From CAZIPZ01 sp964541075 (GTDB lineage Bacteria > Acidobacteriota > Terriglobia > 20CM-2-55-15), in NCBI GenBank assembly GCA_964541075.1, contig CAZIPZ010000077.1, forward strand, positions 1 through 17,431: a stretch of DNA of 17,431 nucleotides. The letters are read 5' to 3'. Positions 7,537 through 14,784 of this stretch are shown one piece after another. Made by a program: the position numbers and the translations under genes. Below the pieces are notes generated by a model. The model searched no databases. It was not told the DNA's origin and was given only the letters and a program-made list of their open reading frames with translations. The first letter of the stretch is position 1, and every line of letters begins with the position of its first letter.

Positions 7537-7540
7537 CATC

Positions 7541-8032
7541 ATGAAGAACACCGTTTATTGTCTGGCTTTAGGCGAACCGCAAGCCAACGAGATCCTGCTG
7601 CATTTGCGCAACATCGGATTCCGTTCTTCTGAAATCTCCGTGCTGCTGAAAAGCAAGGACACCCGCAACATCACGCTGAAAGAGGACGCGATTCGCGGAG
7701 CGGAAACGGGAAGCCTCATCGGCAGTCTCATCGGACTCACGGCTCTTGCGATTCCCGTCATCGGGCCTGTCGTGGCTGTTGGCCCCATTGTGGCAGCACT
7801 GGGCGGCGCCGCCGCGGGAGGGGTTGTGGGCGGCCTGGCGGGAGGAAGCGGCGCGTTCGCCAGCTTTGGCATCCCGGAGGAGGTTGCCGCCGAACTCGAG
7901 AAAAAGATCCATGGCGGCGGGATTCTGATCGCTGTTCACTCAGACAGTTCTGCCCGGCAAGACAAAGCCTTGCGGATTTTTAAGTCATCAGGAGCAGACG
8001 AGATCTTTACGTCGGAGGATCGAGCCGCGTAG
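7541..8032 (+). CDS. General stress protein 17M-like protein with glycine-rich hydrophobic core
   Basis: 163 residues from ATG 7541. The N-terminal part (MKNTVYCLALGEPQANEILLHLRNIGF, then EISVLL) matches the pattern of GSP17M/YflT-type proteins: a small ferredoxin-like alpha/beta unit that begins with a beta strand and is followed by a helix carrying the L-x-x-x-G-F turn. Residues 53-110 are a long Gly/Ala/Val/Ile stretch (GSLIGSLIG, AALGGAAAGGVVGGLAGGSG), like a glycine zipper that could insert into or pack on membranes. The C-terminus (EEVAAELEKKIHGGGILIAV, then DKALRIFKSSGADEIF) completes a second alpha/beta unit. No signal peptide. Proteins of this class are linked to general stress in Gram-positives; the biochemical role is unknown. 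It is a single gene behind its own promoter, convergent with the lactate permease. Family placement is by pattern only. Confidence 0.7.
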   Translation: MKNTVYCLALGEPQANEILLHLRNIGFRSSEISVLLKSKDTRNITLKEDAIRGAETGSLIGSLIGLTALAIPVIGPVVAVGPIVAALGGAAAGGVVGGLAGGSGAFASFGIPEEVAAELEKKIHGGGILIAVHSDSSARQDKALRIFKSSGADEIFTSEDRAA

Positions 8033-8042
8033 CGGCCGATGC

Positions 8043-8068
8043 GGACCGCCTGAGAATTCAGGCAGTCC
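8043..8068. terminator. Bidirectional hairpin between two convergent genes
   Basis: Stem GGAC-C-GCCTGA (8043-8053), loop GAAT, return arm TCAGGC-A-GTCC (8058-8068): ten pairs with one C/A mismatch. It lies between the stop of the stress-protein gene (8032) and the stop of the lactate permease (8089), so it could end transcripts from both sides. No long T-run on either strand. A second small inverted repeat, AAAGG-AGT-CCTTT (8078-8090), touches the permease stop. Confidence 0.5.
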
Positions 8069-8088
8069 ACATTGTTCAAAGGAGTCCT

Positions 8089-9756
8089 TTATTGGAGGAA
8101 CTGAAGATTGTTCGGGACCATTTGAGGAAAGAGGTACTGGATCGCCATTACAATCAACGCAATGATTACGACAAGCACAACGCTGTGTTTCATGACATAA
8201 CGGAGGATTGTCGCTTCATTTCCCACCTGCTTCGTAGCGGTTGTGGCAACGACGATGCTCTGGAAGGCGATCAATTTTCCTGCTACGCCCCCAGTCGTAT
8301 TTGCCGCACTCATCAAGACCGGGCTTAACCCAAGATTCTCGGCCGTAATTCGCTGCAGGCTTCCAAACAGAGCATTCGCCGAAGCATCGCTGCCGGTGAT
8401 CATGACTCCCACCCAACCCAGCAGGGTTGCGAAGAACGGATAGAACGCTCCAGTACGGGTGAATGCCAAACCGAGAATAGCGTCCAGTCCGGCGTAACGC
8501 ATGACATAACCGAGACCCAACATACAGAAGATTGCCATGGTGGGAACTCGCATGAACTTACACGTCCGCAAAAACGTCTCGTAGCTTCGCTTGACCGATA
8601 GGCCGCCAAGCGCGCAGGCAAGAAGGCCGGCTATGAATACGCCGGTTCCCGTTGTCGACAGCCAATTGAATGTGTAGATAGCCGCTTGCGGCGTCTCTTT
8701 CGCGACCACGGGAGGAGTTCTTACCGTAACCTGGTGCAACAACGGTACTTGAATGGCGTAGGTGCCCTTAAAACCGCCTATTGCAAACTGGTCCAGAACA
8801 GTCCTGATTGATGGCCAACCCCATGCCATGACCACCACCCCAAGGATCAGGAAGGGAAGCCATCCACGGAAGACCTGGCCGGTCGAATATTGGACTTTCG
8901 AAGTCTGAATAGCGGCTTCATCTTCAAACCGCCAGATCGTTCGAGGCTTCCACAACTTCAGGAAAATCACGATCGCCAGCAGGCAAACAGAGCCGGACAC
9001 CACATTAATCAGATAGGCGTCCATGTAGTTGCCCCAAAACATCATCGCTGCGGAAAACGAGAGGCTGCACACGACGATAGCCGGCAGGATCTCGAAGGTC
9101 TCCTTCCAGGGCACCATCAACCGGATCATCCATATGGGGACGAACAAGGCGGTGATGGCGAGAATTCTGGCGCACATCGCACTGAGATCGTTCAGCGGCA
9201 AACCGGTCACTCCAGCCAATGTAATGACGGGTACACCCACTGCGCCCCACGCCACAGGCGTGGTGTTAGCCATGAGGCAGAGAATGGCGGCGTGAAAGGG
9301 CTTGAATCCGACGCCTACCATTAGAGCGGCAGCGATGGCAACGGGCGCACCGAAGCCGGCAGCGCCTTCCATGATTGCACCAAATGCGAAGGCGATCAGC
9401 AGCGCTTGCAGCCGGCGATCCGGGGTGAGATTTGTCAGCGATGCTTTTACAATCTCAAATTGGCCCGACTCGATGGATACTTGATACACAAAAATCGCCG
9501 CGAACACCACCCATACGATAGGCAACAGGCCGAATGCTCCGCCATACAGGTAAGAGACGACCGCGAGAGGCACAGGCATGCCCACAACGACCACCGCGAT
9601 GATCATCGCGGACACTCCTGCACAGAGTGCAGCATACGGCGCAAACATACGCCGCACGGCCAGGAGGTAAAAGAGAAGGACGATCGGGATTGCGGCGACA
9701 AGCGCCGAAGGCAGCCAATGTCCCAGCGGATTGTAGTTTTGTAGCCAGGTTTCCAT
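8089..9756 (-). CDS. lctP: L-lactate/glycolate permease, LctP (LldP) family
   Basis: A 555-residue inner-membrane protein, normal length for the family, with about 13-14 hydrophobic helices. Family signatures are clear: AFGAIMEGAAGFGAPVAIA (124-142), NTTPVAWGAVGVPV, and the C-terminal GSDASANALFGSLQ (from 455) followed by AANTTGGVAGK (484-494). In E. coli LldP the corresponding tail reads GKMISPQS; here it is GKLIAFQS, a small change in an otherwise conserved motif. Known role: proton-coupled uptake of L-lactate, D-lactate and glycolate. A hydrophilic, less conserved insert lies around 335-365. No lactate dehydrogenase (lldD, lldEFG) or lactate regulator is adjacent in this window. The ATG at 9756 has no Shine-Dalgarno and sits 8 bases after a TATGGT box. 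Confidence 0.93.
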   Translation of the reverse strand: METWLQNYNPLGHWLPSALVAAIPIVLLFYLLAVRRMFAPYAALCAGVSAMIIAVVVVGMPVPLAVVSYLYGGAFGLLPIVWVVFAAIFVYQVSIESGQFEIVKASLTNLTPDRRLQALLIAFAFGAIMEGAAGFGAPVAIAAALMVGVGFKPFHAAILCLMANTTPVAWGAVGVPVITLAGVTGLPLNDLSAMCARILAITALFVPIWMIRLMVPWKETFEILPAIVVCSLSFSAAMMFWGNYMDAYLINVVSGSVCLLAIVIFLKLWKPRTIWRFEDEAAIQTSKVQYSTGQVFRGWLPFLILGVVVMAWGWPSIRTVLDQFAIGGFKGTYAIQVPLLHQVTVRTPPVVAKETPQAAIYTFNWLSTTGTGVFIAGLLACALGGLSVKRSYETFLRTCKFMRVPTMAIFCMLGLGYVMRYAGLDAILGLAFTRTGAFYPFFATLLGWVGVMITGSDASANALFGSLQRITAENLGLSPVLMSAANTTGGVAGKLIAFQSIVVATTATKQVGNEATILRYVMKHSVVLVVIIALIVMAIQYLFPQMVPNNLQFLQ

Positions 9757-9764
9757 GGCCCGCT

Positions 9765-9793
9765 ACCATACCAGCGGCATTCAATGGACGCAA
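9765..9793 (-). promoter_or_regulatory. Candidate promoter of the lactate permease gene
   Basis: On the minus strand: TTGCGT (9793-9788, 3/6), a 17-base spacer and TATGGT (9770-9765, 4/6). The -10 box ends 8 bases before the ATG, implying a leaderless or almost leaderless transcript. Weak by consensus but correctly spaced. Confidence 0.35.
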
Positions 9794-10009
9794 GGGCGAA
9801 ATTTTTCCTCAGAGCACCCTCAATCGGCCCTGGTAAAACGCTTGGAAGCCACGACTGGCATGGATTCCAGGCCAATGACAGCGGTTGATTACGCAGAACG
9901 AAAGCCGGCTGACAAACGGCGGCGCCGCCCGTTCACCTCCCTGAAGATGGCATCAAGCATCGGAGCCTTCCCCCTTTTTACGTGCTCCGGAGTGTGTCAT
10001 CGTTGACGT
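9794..10009. other. Intergenic stretch upstream of the DUF488 gene
   Basis: No gene that I can support. It holds a 12-bp perfect palindrome, GGCGGCGCCGCC (9918-9929), and the palindrome CTCCGGAG (9985-9992) shortly before the DUF488 start. The longest open frame here (plus strand, ending at 10006) begins inside the antisense of the lactate permease start. It encodes an Arg-rich tail with no family resemblance, so I do not call it. Confidence 0.4.
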
Positions 10010-10573
10010 ATGCGCCTCTTCGATGATCGTCCTCCGGACGTTGCAGCGAACGTTGACGTCTACTCTTTCGGATTCTCCACGAGAACATGGCAAGAGACTA
10101 TTGAACTTCTCAAAAAATTCCAGATTCAGTGCGTCGCCGACATACGCACGCTGCCCCGATCCCGCCATACGCCACAGTTCAATCAGGAAGATCTGGCGAA
10201 AAGCCTCCTGACGGCGAACATCGAATATGTTCATTTGAAGGCTCTAGGCGGCTTGCGAAAACCTATTGGAAACAACCGAACGAACGCCGCTTGGAAAAAC
10301 GAAGGATTCCGCGCTTATGCGGACTACATGCAGACGCCGCAATTCGAAAGCGCTCTGGAAGAGCTGATTGGAATCCTTTCCGCCAAGACGACCGCATTCG
10401 CTTGCACCGAGGCGGTATTCTGGCGATGCCACCGGCGTCTTGTATCCGACGCCCTTACGGTAAGAGGGCGCCGGGTCGGCGAGATTTATTCCTCTTCCAA
10501 GGTTGAAGAACACCGTTTGACGAAGTTTTTAAAGGTTGAAGGGACCCGCGTCACGTATCCTGGCCTCGTATGA
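10010..10573 (+). CDS. DUF488 domain protein
   Basis: 187 residues, cytoplasmic, slightly longer than a minimal DUF488 domain because about 15 residues precede the usual first strand (VDVYSFGFSTRTW, 15-27). Family marks in order: VADIRTLPRSRHTPQFN (42-58) with the DxR pair (Asp44, Arg46); EYVHLKALGG (72-81); and the C-terminal C-x-E...CHRRLVSDAL with Cys132, Cys140, His141 and Arg142. The family is widespread, with no firmly established reaction; the conserved Cys-His-Arg cluster suggests a nucleotide- or phosphate-binding or thiol catalytic site. The stop overlaps the next start by 4 bases (ATGA), coupling it to the beta-CASP hydrolase. The ATG at 10010 has no clear Shine-Dalgarno, so the exact start within the first 15 residues is uncertain. 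Confidence 0.85.
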   Translation: MRLFDDRPPDVAANVDVYSFGFSTRTWQETIELLKKFQIQCVADIRTLPRSRHTPQFNQEDLAKSLLTANIEYVHLKALGGLRKPIGNNRTNAAWKNEGFRAYADYMQTPQFESALEELIGILSAKTTAFACTEAVFWRCHRRLVSDALTVRGRRVGEIYSSSKVEEHRLTKFLKVEGTRVTYPGLV

Positions 10574-11967
10574 GACTTACTTTTCTGGGCGCCACACAGA
10601 CCGTGACAGGATCCAAATTTGTCCTCGAAGCGGGCGATCGACGCATCCTGATTGACTGCGGGCTGTTCCAAGGTCTCAAGGAACTGCGGTTACGAAACTG
10701 GGAAGAGTTTCCAGTAGATCCAGCCTCTCTGGACGCCATCGTCCTGACTCACGCACACATTGATCACACGGGATATCTGCCACGCCTCGTCAAGCAGGGC
10801 TTCAAGGGGCGCGTCTTTGGTTCTTCCGCAACCTGTGATTTGCTGAGTATTCTGCTGCCTGATTCCGCTCATCTGCAAGAAGAGGAAGCAGCTTTCAGGA
10901 ACAAGCACCGCCTCACGAAACACAAGCCGGCGCTTCCGCTCTATACAACCGACGATGCTGCTGCGGCGTTGGAACTGTTGACATCCATGACCTACTCCCA
11001 AAGCATCTCACTCTCTCCGACCCTGACTGTCGAAGTCGTTCCGGCCGGACACATTCTAGGATCCTCGTTTGTCCGGTTTCGAGATGCGTCAGGCCCTTCG
11101 GTGAAGACCATACTCTTTACGGGCGACATTGGGCGCTACGATCAACCTATCATTCTGGATCCGAGCCCGGTGGAAGATACGGACTACCTTATCCTCGAGT
11201 CCACCTATGGAAACCGGCTTCACAACGACAGGAATGGAGCAAGCGGCAAGGAGCAATTGCGCAAAATTGTTACGGAGACTGCCGCCCGTGGCGGAACCCT
11301 GGTTATTCCATCCTTCGCCATCGGACGAGCGCAGGAGTTGCTCTATGTGCTGCGGGAGTTGGAGGATGAAAAACAGATTCCTGATTTACCTGTTCACATC
11401 GATAGTCCAATGGCGGTAGACGCAGTAGAGCTGTTTCTCGCGCATCATGAAGAGCATGACGCAGAAATGACGGCGCTGGAAGACAGGGGAACTCATCCTC
11501 TTTACACGCGTTGGGTGAACTTCTCGAGGTCGGTCGAAGATTCGAAAAAAATCAATGATCAACGCTATCCGTCGATCATCATCTCCGCGAACGGGATGGC
11601 AACCGGCGGACGAATTCTTCATCATTTGGCCCATCGCGTTACGGACAACCGGAATTCGGTGGCGTTCGTCGGTTTTCAGGCCGCCGGCACGCGTGGACGG
11701 GCGCTCGCGGATGGTGCACGGCAGATCCGTATTTTCGGCGTGGATTATCCGGTCCGGGCAGCCGTTCACGTCATTGATAGCTTTTCATCACACGGTGATT
11801 ATGAAGAGATACTGCAGTGGCTTGGCGGTTTTGACCGTCCTCCGAGGACAACGTTTTTGACGCACGGGGAACCAGGCGCGATCGCCGCCATGAAAAGTCA
11901 TATCGAAGGCCGCTTAAAGAACTGGCACGTCGAAATTCCGACGTATTTGCAGAGTTTCGACTTGTGA
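10570..11967 (+). CDS. Beta-CASP metallo-beta-lactamase-fold RNA hydrolase
   Basis: 465 residues, cytoplasmic, the normal size for bacterial YSH1/CPSF-73-like proteins. The zinc-binding motif HAHIDH is at 61-66. The other metal-site motifs follow: GHILGS, the aspartate in LFTGDIGR, and the C-terminal histidines of SFSSHGDYEEI and LTHGEPG. The beta-CASP insert is recognisable by ILESTYGNRLH (motif A), SFAIGRAQELL, and IISANGMATGGRI. Known family role: endo- and/or 5'-3' exoribonuclease on RNA; bacterial members of this group (TTHA0252 type) cleave RNA in vitro. There is no KH domain, unlike archaeal aCPSF1. SSHGD replaces the common SAHAD wording but keeps the His and Asp. It is coupled to the DUF488 gene upstream, which hints at a shared RNA- or nucleotide-related role. 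Confidence 0.92.
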   Translation: MRLTFLGATQTVTGSKFVLEAGDRRILIDCGLFQGLKELRLRNWEEFPVDPASLDAIVLTHAHIDHTGYLPRLVKQGFKGRVFGSSATCDLLSILLPDSAHLQEEEAAFRNKHRLTKHKPALPLYTTDDAAAALELLTSMTYSQSISLSPTLTVEVVPAGHILGSSFVRFRDASGPSVKTILFTGDIGRYDQPIILDPSPVEDTDYLILESTYGNRLHNDRNGASGKEQLRKIVTETAARGGTLVIPSFAIGRAQELLYVLRELEDEKQIPDLPVHIDSPMAVDAVELFLAHHEEHDAEMTALEDRGTHPLYTRWVNFSRSVEDSKKINDQRYPSIIISANGMATGGRILHHLAHRVTDNRNSVAFVGFQAAGTRGRALADGARQIRIFGVDYPVRAAVHVIDSFSSHGDYEEILQWLGGFDRPPRTTFLTHGEPGAIAAMKSHIEGRLKNWHVEIPTYLQSFDL

Positions 11968-12012
11968 TGTGTTGCGCGTAATGCGAAATCGGATACGGGG
12001 TGCAATCCGCAA

Positions 12013-13452
12013 ATGAAGGATCTGACTTCAAGAGCATTGAATCTTGCGACCTTGCTTGGTGCGCGATATGCCGACATCCGAATCGTCGACACCAGGCAAC
12101 AGGTTGTCAGCGTCAAGAACGGCGCCGTGGACGGCATCGGAGATCAGGATAGCCAGGGTTTCGGCGTCCGCGTGTTGGTTGGAAATTCGTGGGGGTTTGC
12201 TTCGAGCTCGCATGTATCCCACGAGGAGATCGATCGGGTTGCCGCCTTGGCAGTCAGGATTGCTCGGGCAAGTGCGGCCACTCGCGGAGAAGCAATCGAT
12301 TTGGGGCCTCCGGCGGCCAGTGTTGGCGAGTACGTGACGCCCATCGAGATTGATCCTTTCTCCATATCGCTGGAGGAGAAGCTTCAATTGCTGCTCAAAG
12401 CAGACGAGTTGATGCGACGGAACACCATGGTGAAGGTTTGCGAATCGAATGCTCTTGCGGTTCGTCACCAAAAGACCTTTGCGAACACGGAGGGTGGTTT
12501 TCTGCAACAAACGATTTTTGAGAGCGGAGGTTCGATCGTCGCTACTGCAGTGAATGACACCGATATTCAGGTGCGGTCTCATCCAAACTCCTTTCGGTAT
12601 CAAGGCACGGGCGGCTGGGAATACGTCCTCAAGGCAGACCTGGTGGGAAACGCGGAACGCGTTGCGGACGAAGCCGCGGCATTGCTTTCGGCAGAAATGT
12701 GTCCAAGTAAGGAGACCACACTCATTTTAGGTAGTTCGCAGCTTGCCCTTCAAATTCACGAATCATGTGGACATCCAACCGAGCTTGATCGCGTTTTTGG
12801 CGACGAGGCGGCGTTTGCGGGCCGCAGTTTCCTGACAACGGAGAAAAGAAACAACTTCCGTTATGGATCAGAGATCGTCAACTTAACGGCCGACAGCATC
12901 CGGCCCACCGGTTTGGGAACCTTCGGCTGGGACGACGAGGGAATTCGAGCATCAAGCACACCATTGGTTAGCGCGGGTGAGTTTGTGGGTTATCTCATGT
13001 CGCGGGAGACTGCGTCGAAGCTCGGCCTTCACAGCAACGGTTGCATGCGCGCTGAAGGCTGGAACCGGATTCCTCTTATTCGCATGACCAACGTCTCGCT
13101 CGAGCCTGGATCCTGGAACTACGCCGATATCGTTGCCGACACCGATGACGGAATCCTGATGGAAACCAATCGTTCCTGGAGTATCGACGACATGCGTCTC
13201 AATTTCCAGTTTGGAACCGAAGTGGGCTACGAAGTGAAACATGGAAAAATTGGAAGGCTTCTGAAGAACTGTACGTATGCAGGCATGACGCCCGAGTTTT
13301 GGAACTCGTGCGACGCGATTTCTAATGAAAAGGACTGGTTTCTTTGGGGAACACCGAACTGCGGCAAGGGTGAACCGACGCAAACAATCGGCACCGGTCA
13401 CGGAGCCTCCCCCGCACGATTCCGGAATGTAAAGGTCGGAGTCTTCAAATGA
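12013..13452 (+). CDS. tldD: Metallopeptidase TldD
   Basis: 479 residues, cytoplasmic, full length. This is the catalytic half of the TldD/TldE heterodimer. The metal motif HExxxH is present as HESCGH at 249-254, and the third ligand Cys lies in GTPNCGKGEPTQ (Cys450), matching the His-His-Cys site known from E. coli TldD. Other family text: GFGVRVLVGNSWGFASS (N-terminal domain), TFGWDDEGIRASSTPLVSAG, and CMRAEGWNRIPLIRMTNVSLEPG. Known role: proteolysis of unfolded or modified peptides threaded into a closed chamber, for example maturation of microcin B17 leader peptides and CcdA degradation in E. coli. It overlaps tldE by 4 bases (ATGA). The ATG at 12013 lacks a Shine-Dalgarno; a weak TGCAAT box ends 6 bases before it. 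No RiPP precursor-like short ORF was seen next to it. Confidence 0.93.
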   Translation: MKDLTSRALNLATLLGARYADIRIVDTRQQVVSVKNGAVDGIGDQDSQGFGVRVLVGNSWGFASSSHVSHEEIDRVAALAVRIARASAATRGEAIDLGPPAASVGEYVTPIEIDPFSISLEEKLQLLLKADELMRRNTMVKVCESNALAVRHQKTFANTEGGFLQQTIFESGGSIVATAVNDTDIQVRSHPNSFRYQGTGGWEYVLKADLVGNAERVADEAAALLSAEMCPSKETTLILGSSQLALQIHESCGHPTELDRVFGDEAAFAGRSFLTTEKRNNFRYGSEIVNLTADSIRPTGLGTFGWDDEGIRASSTPLVSAGEFVGYLMSRETASKLGLHSNGCMRAEGWNRIPLIRMTNVSLEPGSWNYADIVADTDDGILMETNRSWSIDDMRLNFQFGTEVGYEVKHGKIGRLLKNCTYAGMTPEFWNSCDAISNEKDWFLWGTPNCGKGEPTQTIGTGHGASPARFRNVKVGVFK

Positions 13453-14780
13453 ATTTTTCCGCGATCGCTGAAATCGTTCTGAAGGCGTCTCGCGCCGAAC
13501 AAACCGAAGTGCTTGCCATCGAGCAGAATGAAAGTCTCACCCGCTTTGCCAATAACTCCATCCATCAGAATGTGACGGAACTGAACTCGCACATTACTGT
13601 TCGATCGGTGATTGGTGCGAAAGTCGGGATCGCGGTGTCAAATGACGTTTCCCCGGACGGTCTGAAGTCTTTAGCTGCTCGCGCAGCCGAAGTCGCCAGG
13701 CTGCAGCCTGACAATTCAGAGTTCAAAGGCCTGCCACTGCCTCGACCGCTGAAAATCAAAGCCGCTTTTGACGAGGCGACCGCCGCATGCCCTCCCGACG
13801 TTCGAGCCGCCCGTGCAGCCTCAATCTGCCAGCGCGCTTCCACGACTGGATGCTCCGCTGCAGGTTCGGTCACCACTGCTGAGATCCAAATGGGAGTGGC
13901 GAACTCAAGAGGAGTCTTCGTTTCGGCTGGTTCAACGCTCGCCGACGCCACGACCGTCATCATGGGCAGCAATTCTTCCGGCTGGTCGCAGAGAACCGGT
14001 TGGAGTCTGGAAGCCGTCCAGCCGGAAGCCATGGCGGAAGAGGCATTGGCTAAGGTTCGTCTCGGTGTTGATCCGGTGGACTTCGATCCAGGAGACTATG
14101 CTGTCATCCTCGACCCATATGCCGTTGGAAATTTATTAGAGATGCTTGCGTACGACGGGATGAGCGCGCTCTCATTTCAAGAGGGACGATCGTGGCTTAA
14201 CGGAAGAATCGGCGAACGGATCATGGGAGACGGCGTCACCATTCTGGATGACGCAGCAAACCCCGCCGGGATTCCTTTTCCTTTTGACTTTGAAGGAGTC
14301 CCGAAGGAAACCGTTCCGATCATCAAGGACGGTGTCGCCCTTGGACCTGTTCACGACAGTTTTACTGCAGGTAGAGAAAACGGAAAAGAGTCGACCGGAC
14401 ACGCCACGCCCCCTTCTCCGTATGGCCGAATGGGTCCGATGCCCATGAACCTTTTTCTTGAGCCGGGAACCACATCCCTCGAGGCAATGATCCGATCAAC
14501 AAAACTCGGACTCTATGTGACGCGGTTCTGGTATACGCGAACAGTTCATCCGCGAGACGCCGTCGTTACAGGCATGACCCGGGATGGGACGTTTGTAATA
14601 CGAGATGGTGAAATCGTCAGGCCGGCGAAATCTTTACGATTTACTCAATCCTTCCTTGATGCACTGCGTTGGACGGAAGCAATTGGGACCAACCGGTTGG
14701 TCCTGCGTTCTGGATACGGCGCCGTGACCGTTCCTGCGTTAAAATTGGCCAAGTTTACATTTACGAGCTCGACGAGGTGA
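13449..14780 (+). CDS. pmbA: TldE/PmbA, non-catalytic partner of TldD
   Basis: 443 residues, same fold as TldD but without HExxxH or the metal Cys, as expected for TldE. Family wording: ALAEIEQN-like N-terminus (VLAIEQNESLTRFANNSIHQ), GAKVGIAVSND, then DPGDYAVILDPYAVGNLLEML, GERIMGDGVTILDDA, FDFEGVPKETVPIIKDGV, and the C-terminal MTRDGTFVIRDGEI. It is needed in E. coli to form the chamber with TldD. Its start overlaps the tldD stop, and its own end carries the Shine-Dalgarno for the next gene. A perfect 18-bp palindrome lies in its 3' part at 14686-14703. Confidence 0.93.
   Translation: MNFSAIAEIVLKASRAEQTEVLAIEQNESLTRFANNSIHQNVTELNSHITVRSVIGAKVGIAVSNDVSPDGLKSLAARAAEVARLQPDNSEFKGLPLPRPLKIKAAFDEATAACPPDVRAARAASICQRASTTGCSAAGSVTTAEIQMGVANSRGVFVSAGSTLADATTVIMGSNSSGWSQRTGWSLEAVQPEAMAEEALAKVRLGVDPVDFDPGDYAVILDPYAVGNLLEMLAYDGMSALSFQEGRSWLNGRIGERIMGDGVTILDDAANPAGIPFPFDFEGVPKETVPIIKDGVALGPVHDSFTAGRENGKESTGHATPPSPYGRMGPMPMNLFLEPGTTSLEAMIRSTKLGLYVTRFWYTRTVHPRDAVVTGMTRDGTFVIRDGEIVRPAKSLRFTQSFLDALRWTEAIGTNRLVLRSGYGAVTVPALKLAKFTFTSSTR
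14774..14780 (+). promoter_or_regulatory. Ribosome binding site for the TTG-started M23 gene
   Basis: GAGGTGA overlaps the tldE stop codon and lies 4 bases before TTG 14785. No ATG, GTG or TTG occurs earlier in that frame back to the in-frame stop at 14740-14742, so this site fixes the TTG as the start. Confidence 0.65.
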
Positions 14781-14784
14781 CCAA

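Noticed and set aside
9755..10006. 83-codon plus-strand open frame between lctP and the DUF488 gene, possible small or RiPP-like gene
   Set aside because: It begins in the antisense of the lctP start, crosses the lctP promoter region, has no Shine-Dalgarno and gives an Arg-rich sequence without any precursor-peptide pattern.
12028..12603. 191-codon open frame on the minus strand opposite tldD
   Set aside because: Antisense shadow of tldD; no recognisable protein features or start signals.
12013..14780. RiPP (microcin-like) biosynthesis cluster around tldD/tldE
   Set aside because: TldDE can mature such peptides, but no precursor, YcaO, radical SAM or cyclodehydratase gene is in the window; housekeeping TldDE is the simpler reading.
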